Part shown: piece by piece, positions 35,067-46,582 of the stretch
Numbering within the stretch: position 1 is the stretch's first letter
How the letters are laid out: every line of letters starts with the position of its first letter
Assembly (NCBI GenBank): GCA_036971615.1
Contig: JAYKKR010000001.1
Location: forward strand, 4,278,001 to 4,342,000
Reading direction: 5' to 3'
From: Amyloporia xantha
Lineage: Eukaryota > Basidiomycota > Agaricomycetes > Polyporales > Adustoporiaceae
Length of the DNA stretch: 64,000 nt
Made by a program: the position numbers and the translations under genes
The notes under the pieces: model-generated
What the model saw: the letters and a program-made list of their open reading frames with translations, nothing else
Database searches by the model: none
What the model was told of the DNA's origin: nothing

Positions 35067-38000
35067 ATGCCTGCGGAAAGAGCTGGCGTAAGTAAAATGC
35101 GTTTTACCATGCTACAACTGCTCAAACACCGTTTCAGTATACGGTGACGATGTTCCTCGTGGACATCTCACCGTCCATGGGCAAGACGAGGCAGGTCGAA
35201 CTTCCTGGTACAAAGAATGAGGACCCCTACACAATGGAGATGACGAATTTAGAATGGTCATTGCAGTTTGTAATGCTCAAGATACAAGAGATGGTGAGTT
35301 CCCCTTATTCCCGCTCCGGCTGTTCTCATGCTACCTTGCAGATTTACAACGGGCGTAAAACAGACCAATGTGGCGTGATTACTTTTGGAAGCGAGGGTAA
35401 ACATGAATCTCCGGACATTTTTTCTATTTACTGAGTTGCTGATCCGTCTGGCTGTGCGCCAGAGACTGACAATGTAATCAATGAGAAGAACGGCGGGTAC
35501 GAGAATGTTACAGAGTATATACCCATTGGGCAACCAAATTCCGGAACACTTGCGAAACTGGCAGAGCTTCAGCCTTCAACGGTAGCAGGTGACCGTAAGT
35601 GCTATCCCACTTCTACGTCTTATTTACAACTGACCTCACACTTTAGCCATCGACGCGCTCATTGTCGGTATCGAAACTCAACATCAATACCTGATGTCTA
35701 AGAAGACGTGGACACGTAGAATGGTGCTTCTTACGGATGGCGAAAACCCAATCGAAATTGAAGATTGGGAGGCTACGGTGGTCAAGATGAACGCGGTCCA
35801 GCTCGGACTGACTATCATGTATGCCTTCATCGCGTTCGCTCCTACTTTACTTCAAAAGTTCTGAACCTATTGCAGAGGTGTTGACTTTGACGACGACGAG
35901 CTGCCCTTCCACGAAGAACACAAATCCAACATCAAAGTGAGTCTCTGCAACTGCTCCACAAATTCCTGAGAGCTGACCACTTGCAGCGTGCCAACGAAGA
36001 ATTTTATCACAAACTTGCTGCCCAGCTCGACCGCGGTCTCGTCGGCAACTGCGACTTTGCTCTGCGCGAGCTAGCCCGCCCTGATATCAAACAGACCAAG
36101 TCTGCTCTTCTCGGCACAGTCCTTCGCATCGGCGACGTCGACGCTCGCCCAGAAGAAGCGGTCGAGATTCTCGTCAAAACCAGCAAAGCCACCTCACTCG
36201 CACGGCCCAAGAGCTGGAAGAAGTTCGCAAAACGCGAGCGCAGCGAGAGTCAGGACGATCTTGTTGCTGCTGCAGATGACGAAGAAGCAAAGACGGTCTA
36301 CGCACAGCTCCGTATGCGCACAGAGTACTACATCGATCGCGAAGGCGGGACAGAGGATGGCGAGAGCGACGACGGCGATGGCGCTGATGACGACGGCGAC
36401 GGCGAGAAGCGCGAGAGCCAAGAGAAGGTGGAAAAGGAGCAGCTCGTACGCGGGTTCAAGTACGGCGCATCCTATGCACCGTGTCCCGACGGACAATTCC
36501 CGCGACTCTCTACTCGCCGGGGAATTGATATTTGCGGGTTCTTCAAAGACAACAAGTTCCGGCGCGAGCAGGCGATGTCTGAGATAACGTACGTGTGGGC
36601 AGACCCTGCGCAACCACTGCAACAGGTTGCGTTGAGTGCGGTGGTCCAGGCGATGTATGAGAAGGGAGCTATGGCGATTGCAAGATGGGTGAGCCGGGAT
36701 GGCATGGATCCCAAGATGGGTGTGCTCGCGCCATCGATGTTCGAAAAGGCAGACTGTCTCCTATGGGTGCAGGTTTGTGGCTTCCACTTTTGGTTGTCGT
36801 ACTATTTGACCCATGTCTTGGTGCTCATGCGCACTTCAGATGCCCTTTGCAGACGACGTGCGCAATTTTCCTTTTGCTTCTCTCGATACCCTTGTCTCCA
36901 AGAAAGGTGAGGTCATCACCCAACATCCGTACCTGCCCACAGACGAGCAGATGAAGGCTATGGAACGCTTCGTGGATGCGATGGATCTTATGGATGCAGG
37001 CGAGAAGGACGAGGAAGGGCAAGTTTTCCTACGAATATTCCGTTTCCGCTTGCTTATATCCTCCTGCGTTTCGCCTACAGACAACGCTGGCCATGGTTTG
37101 ACACGCGGCTTTCGTACAATCCTGCTATACACCGTACAAAGCAGGCACAATTCCATTCTGCCATCGTGCCAGATCTCAACAGTTACCCGCTACCTCCACC
37201 ACATCCGGAGCTCACCAAATATTTTGAGCCTCCAAGACGCGTTCTGAAGCGGGCGCACGAAGCAGTCGATGAGTGCAAACAAGTCTTCAGAGTAAAGGAG
37301 GGTGCGTATCACCTTACGCTACAACACAATCGATGCTGATTGTGTCGTGATGATACAGTGCCAAAGAGAGTCGCCAAGACGCGAAAGGACGGACACGTTC
37401 GTGCCCATGATGAAGACGAGGATATGATCCTCCTCGATCAAATACCTCGGCGAACGCAGTCGAAGTCCGCATCGCAACTCCTCTCCTCGACCCAGCAGGA
37501 AAGGTGGTAACTCCACGCGGAAGCAAGACAAAGTCAAGGAGGAAGATGCGAATGGTAGTGCGACGGAAAGCGAGACAGAGGACGAGGACGAGGAATTGCT
37601 ACTTGATAAAAGGCAGCCCTTGCCTACTCCAGCGCCTGAGGAACTTGACCCAGGCCAGGAACCAGGAAGGATCGTGGGCACGACGTATCCGTTAGAAGAC
37701 TTCAAGAAGAACGTCGAACACGGGGACGTAGTGACGAAAGCCGTAGAAGACCTCGGAGCCGTGATAAAGGAGATCATCACGAAACCGTTTGCCTCGAGAC
37801 GAACAGAGGAGCTGCTGGAGTGCATGCGCGAGTTGCGAAAAGTCGCATCGCAGGAGGACGAGATTGATGCTTGGAACGCGTGCGTGTTCTTAGGCGTCGT
37901 CAGAATTGTACATCGCTCATGCTCGACTTTCAGATTCTTGCAAGACCTTCGACACGCGTGTCTCGTGGGGCGACCAGGTAATCAGGCATTTTGGACGCGT

Positions 38001-38163
38001 GTGCAGGAGCTAGGACGAGACATCAGTCTCATCAGCTCCGATGAGGCAAGAAAGCTAGGAGGGAAGTCAGATATATCCGAAGCCAAAGCTACACAGGTAT
38101 GTCGTCTCATCCTTAGTCATTCCGTTCGTCAAGCTGAGCTTCACGGTTTAGTTCATGCAATAA
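35067..38163 (+). CDS. KU80: Ku80 subunit of the Ku DNA-end-binding complex
   Basis: Large Ku subunit (XRCC5/Yku80); with Ku70 it rings DNA ends for non-homologous end joining and acts at telomeres. The tiny first exon 35067-35087 encodes MPAERAG, then splices to YTVTMFLVDISPSMG, the start of the von Willebrand A-like domain. That domain continues through short exons (CGVITFGSE, IDALIVGIETQ, MVLLTDGENPIE). The Ku core beta-barrel spans about 36300-37000 (VRGFKYGASYAPCP, GIDICGFF, DCLLWVQMPFADDVRNFPFASL). The C-terminal arm and helical domain follow (DFKKNVEHGDVVTKAVEDLG, FASRRTEELLECMRELR). The last exon adds only FMQ before the stop at 38161-38163, after KATQ and an intron that begins GTATGT. 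Acidic inserts lie near 36350-36420 and 37540-37600. It is convergent with NIC96. Confidence 0.94.
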
Positions 38164-38307
38164 CTATTATATTTCTTTCTCATCGTTTCGGCATGCTATT
38201 TCTTGTGTGGCTCTTGTGTTGATTGTAAAACGCTCACCTGCTCTCATATACTGATATAACACGACATGTTGCGTTGCATGTACCCTAATCTTTTTGCTAA
38301 TACATTA

Positions 38308-41300
38308 TCAAAGAGCGATCTCTACATCCAACCTAGCTAAATAAGAGTATACGTCTGGAGACATACGATATTTCAGAATGCCCGCGAATATCATCAACGA
38401 TCTTGACTTCCTGCGGAGGGAAGTGATGGTCTGTAATGCAGTGTCAGTATTATCACCTAATTTATGGTATTGGAGGACAGACCATTTGTCTGGTAACATC
38501 TGCCACCATCGACGTCTTGATTTTCTGGTGGACGCTGGCCAGAACATCCATGGTGAGTGTGAGGAACGTCTGCAAGTTTCGCTGTAATGCTTCAGGAAGA
38601 TCCCGGAATTCTTCAGCACGTCGTTGAATCTTGGCGACGTCCCCATCCATGGGAATGAGATCTGTCGATTCCATGATCTGGGCCGAGATGTACGTTGAGC
38701 TGTAGTACAGTCTAAGAGCAGGTGAAAGGTCATTTACCTCCAGTGCAAGGTCCATCCTGCCCGCGTCCTTCGCCTCCATGGCTTCCCGTACACGTAGCAG
38801 CCGAATGACTGCATCTCTATCCTTGCCAACCGCCCTATTCGTCCTCTCGTAGTGTCTCAAGATATCCGCCGCAGTCCGCTCAATGGCACGCGCTTTCTCG
38901 TCGCTGCTAGGCTGTCCAATGGTATTTCCAAGTGCCTGGGCTAGGCACACGATGACAGTTGGATAATCCCCAGCAAGATTGTACAGTTTGATCGCCTCGG
39001 GGATACGATCGTTTTGCTCTGAATGTTTCGCTGCACGGACAAGGATCTGCTCATTGTATTCTTTCACATCCTCGAGTTTCAGCAGAGGTGCCCCTTGCTC
39101 GATGACACCGCTCTAGATATCAAACTATCAGTACCAAAAGTAGACAATGTAATAGAACGATGCAAAACATACGAAGCGTGTACCGTCCGGACGGAAGCCG
39201 CCCACCAGCTCTTCCCATGCAGCGCCAGTGTTCGCAAGCACGATGATACGACGCACGAGCTCCCACGCGCTCTCCACCTGCTCGCGACCTACACCACTAC
39301 CCTGGTCCGCAGTGAGACACACGCAATACACGTACTGCAGTGCTTCTCTCGCGTCCATCTTGACGAACTGGCGTACATATCTCCAGACGAGCGTTGAGAG
39401 GCTCAAAGCGGGCGGTGAGACAGGCGAGAGAGACACTGCGATATTTTGGAGTCAATGAAAGCGATACAGAGAATTCGGTGGTGCCCACTTACAAGGAGTC
39501 ATATCGGATGTTTCTGCCCGTGATGGAACTCGCAACAAGCCATGGTACGCTAATGCGATCGCCAAGTGGACAGCCTCGACCTCAGTCTCCTTGTGATCCC
39601 ATAGTGCAGCTACAGCCTGACGAATAATCAGTATACACCACCAGGCTGCGCACGGTGCAAACCCACCCGTTCAAACTGCCCACACATCAGCAAAACGCCA
39701 GCCCATACCCCTCGCTTGGCACCCTTCTGCCCAGGCACACCATCGAAGTGGCGCTCGCCATAGCTCAGGAGGACCTCCGAAAGGCCTCGGAGCCCACCGT
39801 TCTCCTCCTCATCTACCTGGAGTCGTCGTCACCATGATGTTCAACAGCGTATATAATACGAAAAGCATACCATCGCCAGTTGGAACCACAGCCAGTCTTC
39901 CGTCGTGACAGTGACATGCTGCACGCTCCGCCGAGTAGGGTCAATTTTACCCATGAGTTTATAGAGCGCAAGTTTGAATGGATCTGCTGTTGTCGAATGC
40001 AGCATATGTGCATTGAATACCGAGTGCACTTGATCTCGATGCGGCTTAGGCAGCCTATGATTTTTCGGTCAAATTCACGAAACGAAATGTAGGCAAACGA
40101 GTCGACAACTTACCGCCTGTCAGGCGACTCGATCCATGCTCGGAAATGACTTAGGAAGCCAGCTTCGCGATGCTCGATTGCTTGCTGGTATTGATATGCT
40201 TCCGCGAGTGCCTCCTGCGTGTGGCCCGTTCGTACAAGGTAAAAAAGTTTCGCCCACAGTGGTTGTCCCGAGATCAACTTTAGAGTGAAAAATTAACCCT
40301 CCTTGCCAGATTTCTCCTGCGTTAATGCACTTACCTCAATCCGATCCTCCCACTCTCCATTGCGATAATGCCTCACGAGCACGAATGCCCGCACCTTATT
40401 CGATACACTCGGATCACCCCCAAGCCTCGCCTCAATAGGGCGTGCATGCAATGTCCGTTCTAACACGTCCCAGTACTGCTCCTCAAACCCCTCGCGTGCA
40501 CCCCTTGCGATTTGCCTACGCAGTTCAGCCGCTTCGCGCGTCTCAGGGTCGCCAAGATACACACGTGCGTATTTGCGCTCGAAGAGGGACGCGTTGAGTA
40601 TGTGCGCCCCGGCGTGCTCTAGTGGAGGTAGTGCTGGAGGCTCGGCGGTGATCTTGGCAAGGACATGGAAGTTTTGGGTGAGTTGTAGAGTATGGTTCTG
40701 GAGTGGACATTGATCAGCAAAGTGTTAAGAGATCAATGAGCATCGGGACTTACATCGGGATTGAGAGACAAAGAGGCATTGATGAGTGCGTGTACTATGG
40801 GGTAAGACGTCCCGCGTAGCCTTGCAGCGTTGAGCTCTGAGACAACCTGGTCGTATGCCATCATCTTTCCCTGCATTTGCAGATTGGGGCTTGGACCTGT
40901 GCTGGCCTATCTCGCCACATCTGTTTTCACAATGCTCCAAGTAGGTAATCGACATGAAGCACTCACAGACAACAAGTTCTTCCCATGCATACTCTTTTTG
41001 AGCTCAGTGACAGCCATGTTTTCCCCGCTCACTCGCCCACCCAGTTGCTCAAAGACGCGTTTCTTTCGTGCCTCCCAGTCACGCCTTTGCCGGTCCTCAA
41101 GAACGCGATAGAACTCCTCTTGCGTCTCCTTGCGTCCTTCTTCAATAGTAGAAATGAGGTTCTGTTCATGTGCATGTCGCAGATAGCCCGCAACGTCGGT
41201 ATCCTGCAGCGCCTGTAATGGTGTGAAGGTCGTCGAAGTGTTCAAGTGCGCAATGGAATTAGCGAGGGCTGGGGCGTCCACATGTGCTTGCGCAAGAAGA

Positions 41301-41527
41301 TAATTACTGTTCCGCAGATTAGGTCGATTTTTATCTTCAGGATGTGGTTAAAATGATACTCACGCGCGATCATTGTCAGTGGATGTCCCCGGTTGGCGAG
41401 AGACGAGTCGACGAGACTGCGCCTCGATTTGGTCAAGGGATAGATTGACCGAGGGAAGGTCAGGGCGTGAAAGATGAGACGTTAGAGCCTTGGACGCAGT
41501 CAAAAGCGAAGACAAGTCTGCTGCCAT
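38308..41527 (-). CDS. NIC96: Nucleoporin Nic96/Nup93
   Basis: Linker nucleoporin of the inner ring of the nuclear pore complex. Starting at 41527 the N-terminus reads MAADLSSLLTASKALTSHL followed by DLPSVNLSLDQIEAQSRRL. Later exons include a coiled-coil-like helix (EFYRVLEDRQRRDWEARKKR), the family region GENMAVTELKKSMHGKNLL and then a long alpha-solenoid: HALINASLSLNPD, FRAWIESPDRR, WLWFQLAMV, QFERAVAALWDH and NDRIPEAIKLYNLAGDY. The final exon ends FAGILKYRMSPDVYSYLARLD, matching the conserved end of the family, with the stop at 38308. About ten small introns are needed. It converges on KU80 with only 144 bp between stops. Confidence 0.93.
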
Positions 41528-42020
41528 GGTCAAAACAGCCCTCCAGTCGCGTTTATTCAGATGCAGCCAACCCTGAGGGGTTCAGAACAAATTTCGAGAG
41601 AAGCAAGCGTCCGTTACAGGGGGGCCAAGACAGGTACAGGACACGATACAGACTAGCAAGGTAGCAACAAGGTCATAAACCGACAATAGAGGACAGCTGA
41701 GAGTCGCGTTCGAGCCTGAACAAGACGCGCAAGACGCGTGCCACACGTGCTACTCACGATCATCAGTTCGCGTCAACCAAGCCTCAAGCGACTCGCGAGC
41801 ACCAGAACTCGTTCAAGGCAATATTCCGACATCCACCAGGGCAATCCACACTTCAAAACTGCGAACGAGAGAGGCTTAAAGGCAGATTACGGAATGGACT
41901 GTCATTCTGATCTAAATGCTGCAGCAGAGCGGGAATGATAACCCTCAAAAGCAATACCTCGCCTCGCACACGAGATATCATACATACACAAAGATGGTGT
42001 ATATGTATGTATCTTCGGTA
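41528..42020. other. Intergenic between NIC96 and SRP68
   Basis: NIC96 promoter and SRP68 3' end; no coding feature was seen beyond short chance frames. Confidence 0.55.
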
Positions 42021-44261
42021 TTATTTTCTGCCCCACCAGCCTCCAAGCAAGCTGCTCAGTCCACCACCACTAGAGGCAGACGGCTCCGGTGTAGGAGCCC
42101 GCTCAATCTCCTCCACTCTCGCCCTAGACGCCACCGCTTTCTCGGGCATAGGTGCCACCGAAGCCTTTGCTTGCGCGGTAACTTTCGAAGCAGCCGGCTT
42201 CTTCCCAGCACGCTCCTGCAGCCGGTCCATGTCAAGCTGCGCATAATTGAGGGCAATATCGAAGAACAGCGGCTTCTTGTATGTCTTGCTGTCCGCGTCG
42301 ACCGATCCGCCATTGTACGCAAACCAGTCCTTCTTGTAATCCAGGCTGTCTGAGGCGACTTCTTCATCAAGCTTGTCGACGTTGGATGAGGTGAGCGGGT
42401 AGAATGGCTGAGAGCTCGACGCGATGGGGTCCACATCAGCGATGACAGACAGGGTAGAACGAGCTTCGCGGAGGTACAGATTCGCGTGCTGGGTCAGTGT
42501 CAACGCCTCTGCGTAGCGTTTCTGGGGTGCGTAACATCGTGCAAGGTAGCGACATCTGGAAGGAGCAGCAACCATCAGCCAGGACTACACAGTACACGGA
42601 ATCCACCAACCTTCGGGCCTTTGTGAAGGCCAGCCTCGCGTTCACCGCCGAGTCGAGATCCGGACTCTCAACCACGATGGTCAGCGTACGCATCTGGTCG
42701 AGACTCTGGATGACCGTGTCCAGCAGCTTGACCACCGCAGGGAACAGCCGGGCATCCACCCGCTCCTTCCGCGGCTTCGCGCTCGAGGACCCTGCGGAGC
42801 CTTTCTGGCCTGCCGCGCCAGAGTGGTGGGTAGCCTGCGACTGGTGCAAAATCGTGGAGATAAGGAGGAGATCGCGTTGAATGCGATACGAGAGAAGCTG
42901 GTAGACGATGTACGCATGCACGAATTGGACATCGCGCGTTCCAGCCGTCATGCTTGCGGAAGATGTACCGCTCAACTGGACAGACATAAGAATGGGAAAT
43001 ACATGACGTTCAGGGTGGACCTTACCTGCTGCACTTCGACAAGCTTCCGAGCGACTTCCTCCGCGTCACTCAGGGCTAGAAGGATCGCGTCGTAGGCGGC
43101 AACACCGCGCTTCGACCTGGTGCCCTTTCCTACCTTTCCCTTCTTCTTGCTGCCGGTACCTGCTTCTTTTACAACCCGTTCTTCGGGCTTGTCAGCTTCC
43201 CTCAGCCTCCTCTCAGCCTCCTGCACCCGCAGCAATACGTCCACCAACTCCGGGTTCCGCACCGGCACCGGCTCGTCCTCCCACATCAGCACGTCCAGCA
43301 TCGCACGTCCCCGAGCCCCATCAGCGCCCCCCTTGCCCACATTCGCGAGCAGCGCATCGCACCCCTCGACAATGTCATTGCGGTGTTTCGGCGCCAGGTC
43401 TGCCACGATCGCGTCGACATCGTACGAGTTCGCCCGGCGAAGCTCGTGAGCGCAGTGGCGGATCTCCGGTCCTATCTCGTCCGCAAAGGCGGTCGCGAGT
43501 GCCTGGTCGCGGCTGGTTGCTGCCTTCGCAGCGAGTTCATCGAGTAGGCTTCTCGCAACGCTGAGCTGGATCAGCGCATCTTCGTAGTCGTAGCGGTGCC
43601 GTAGGAAACGGCCATTCAGGATGAGGGTGTAAACAGTCGCTTGGATGAGGTCATCCGCAGAGATGCGGGAGGCAGCATGAAGTGCCTGGCAATGTGAGAG
43701 GAGCTGGGTCGACCAGTTCACGGCACGGCGAAGACGGCTCGTAGCGTGTCTGCGCAGTGTAGATGGCTTGTCGTGACCTTTTGCAGCAGCGGTCTTAGAA
43801 TTGGACTCTGCTTGTGCAGCTTGCGAGGATAACTCTTGAGAGTAGACCCATGCTCGCTCCGCCTCGAACAAAAGTAGCTGCAGGCTTTCCCGCATATAAG
43901 CATTAATAAGCATTTTCATAACGCATACAATGCTCACTGGCCGTCCTTGATGGTATCGCTTTTCAAGGAGGGTAACTTCTTAAACTCTCGTCCTTTACCA
44001 TGGGTCATCTTGAGCGACGACCGCAAGCGGTGTGTCCTATTGGCACAATGTTTCCTGAAAGCATTCGGAACTCTGATTCAGAACCCTGAACGAACTATCA
44101 CGTAGCAAGCTCATACCTGTACCGTTCATAGTCGTTGTACCGTAGACCATATGCGTTGCGCTGCTCGTTCGCGAGTAGAAGTGCTGCAATTTCTCTGAGC
44201 ACACAACCAGGCAAAAGAACCGACTGTCCCCACCGTGAAAGCCGACAGACGTCTGAGCCAT
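42021..44261 (-). CDS. SRP68: Signal recognition particle subunit SRP68
   Basis: SRP68 binds 7SL RNA with SRP72 and is needed for co-translational ER targeting. The N-terminal RNA-binding region is split by introns and reads LLLANEQRNAYGLRYNDYERYR, HCANRTHRLR and KMTHGKGREFKKLPSL at about 43960-44190. It is followed by the TPR-like helical body (AERAWVYSQEL, RLRRAVNWSTQLLSHCQAL, LNGRFLRHRYDYEDAL) at 43040-43900. The C-terminal exon carries PLFFDIALNYAQLDMDRLQE and ends LLGGWWGRK with the stop at 42021. The proposed start (ATG at 44261, MAQTSVGFH) is plausible, but the phase of the first intron is not certain. It is divergent from GET3. Confidence 0.92.
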
Positions 44262-44456
44262 ACCAGAAAATGACTAGAATCTTCGCTAGAATATGCTCGA
44301 TTGATGGTGGACGTAAGAGGCAAACCGACTCGGGCTACAAGCGGCGGCGACGTGCACACTGCTAACGCTATAGCACCATCTCGTATCCTCGACGCTTGCC
44401 CATCTTCTTAGCTTTTGTCTCTCAATTAATCTGGTGTCGCAAATCCGACCACGAGA
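44262..44456. promoter_or_regulatory. Shared divergent promoter SRP68/GET3
   Basis: 195 bp lie between the proposed SRP68 start and the GET3 ATG. If the SRP68 start is correct, both ER-targeting genes are driven from this gap. Confidence 0.55.
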
Positions 44457-45904
44457 ATGGCTACAGAGACACTCGAGCCCACGTTGCAGAACGTACTAGA
44501 TCAGAAGTCACTGAAATGGATATTCTGCGGCATGTCTCCATTGCTGCTCTACTTCATAACCAAGCTCATGACCGTACACAACATAATGTACAGGTGGCAA
44601 GGGAGGTGTCGGTGCGTCTCTACGTCTCCATTCCCTGCAAGTTGGTAAGTATATGCGGGTGTTAATCAGGGAAGACAACCACATCATGCTCTCTTGCGAT
44701 CCAACTGGCCTCATGTCGTGAATCCGTCCTTCTCATCGTACGTCACCGCCTCTGCCCCGACCGTATATCTGATCCTATAGACCCACGCCAGTCGACCGAC
44801 CCCGCACACAACCTGTCCGATGCCTTCGGCCAGAAGTTCTCGAAAGAAGCGACGAAAGTGAACGGATTCGACAACCTCTCCGCGATGGAGATCGACCCCA
44901 CGAGCGCGATCCAGGAGATGGTCGAGCAGTGTGCGCCTCCCGGTATGCCCTCGCTCGCCCGTGCCGCAAGCTGACGGTTGCATGCAGCGGACTCGAACGG
45001 CATGATGGGCAGCATGATGCAGGACCTTGCGTTCGCGATTCCCGGTGTGGACGAGGCGATGAGCTTTGCGGAGATCATGAAGTTCATGTTCCTGCTATAC
45101 GTCTTCCGTATGTCTCACTGACCGGCCTGATAGGCACGTCAAGTCGATGGAGTACTCTGTGATCGTCTTCGATACAGCACCAACGGGACATACCCTCCGC
45201 TTTCTCTCCTTCCCGACCGTGCTCGAGAAGGCGCTAGGGAAACTGAGCGCGTTGAGTGGACGGATTGGGCCCATGATCAACCAGGTATAATGCATGATTT
45301 CACCGGGGCTAATCTTCACGGCCGCTAAATACGCGACACAGATGACGAGCCTGATGGGCGGCGCGGCCGACGCGCCAGAAGACATGTTCGCGAAGCTCGA
45401 ATCGATGCGGGAGGTCATCACGGAAGTGAACACACAGTTTAAAGACCCCGTGCGTCCTCATGCTAGTCGTTACCCTACCGCGAATGTCTCATCCTCATCC
45501 ACTCACAGGAAAAAACGACGTTCGTCTGTGTCTGCATCTCCGAGTTCCTGTCGCTCTACGAGACCGAGCGCCTCGTGCAAGAGCTCACCGCGTACGAGAT
45601 CGACACGCACAACATCGTCGTCAACCAGCTGCTCTTCCCGAAGCAGAGTGAGTGTCCAGTGCCCATCCCCCATCCCCCTTCCCTAAACCCCTGACCCCCG
45701 AAATGCAACGCAGGCACCAACTGCGAACACTGCCGCGTGCGGCATAACATGCAGCAGAAGTACCTGAACGAAGCGCACGAGCTCTACGACGAGTTCTTCC
45801 ACATCGTCCAGCTGCCGCTGCTCACCGAAGAGGTGCGCGGGCCGCAGAAACTCAAGGAGTTCAGCAAGATGCTGGTGGAACCTTACACACCCGATCTCGA
45901 TTGA
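44457..45904 (+). CDS. GET3: Get3 tail-anchored protein targeting ATPase
   Basis: Cytosolic ATPase that delivers tail-anchored membrane proteins to the Get1/Get2 receptor at the ER. Exons start 44457-44529, 44594-44611, 44670-44737, 44792-44942 and then from 44988 to the stop at 45904. The second exon is only 18 nt and encodes part of the deviant Walker A loop GGKGGVGKTTTS; the intron before it begins GCATGT and ends CAG (GC-AG). Further motifs are [12 protein letters not shown] (switch I), [16 protein letters not shown] (switch II), the Met-rich client-binding helix region GMMGSMMQD, and the zinc-binding pair NCEHCRVR. The intron after KFM is best read as GTTCCT...GATAG, giving HVKSMEYS. About 330 residues, the usual fungal length. 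Confidence 0.95.
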
Positions 45905-46582
45905 GCCTGCCTTCTATGTCGTAGTATACGGCTTCTCCGGACTCGACGTCCGCTCAGCGAGCCTGTCATGGATCAGATCCTGCCCAACCCTATCTCTAAT
46001 AGACCAGATCCTTGTCACATTGGCATCGACGCCCTGCGCTCGGACATCACTCGGTAATGACATATCCTTCATTTCTCGTTACGGTCATGCGGAGTGCATA
46101 TGTACTGCGTACAGGTATACGTATCTGTGACCCTCGGTAGCGACGAATTAGTAAGAATAAACAAGTGAGAAGAAAAGGGAGGGAAACGAAGGCGAACAGA
46201 CACGAGACAGACGAAATATCCGCATGCTAGTATGAGACAAACGATGCACAGATACGGGTACCCGAGTGGGGGGAATAGAGACCTAGACGATACAGATACA
46301 CGGAACCGGCGTAGTTCAGACAGGCGGCAGGGGTGGGTGCGTCCGGGATGAGACGACTGCGAGAACACCGAGGTAGCCCACCACAGCAGCGGCGCCAACG
46401 TGCTCGTGCCCTTGCGTCCCGATTCCACTCCTCTCTACGCCACCTGCGATCCGCCTTGTTTCACCGACATAACTATTTGATACAACCTGAGACACCATCG
46501 CGGGGCGGAATAGTGGGCGGGCACCGACTCATGCAGGTGTGGACGGCGCATGCGGGGCCGTAGGATGAGGCATGCACCAGCC
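45905..46582. other. Convergent intergenic region
   Basis: 3' regions of GET3 and the YAP1-like gene meet here. No gene was supported; short frames on both strands look like chance. Confidence 0.55.
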
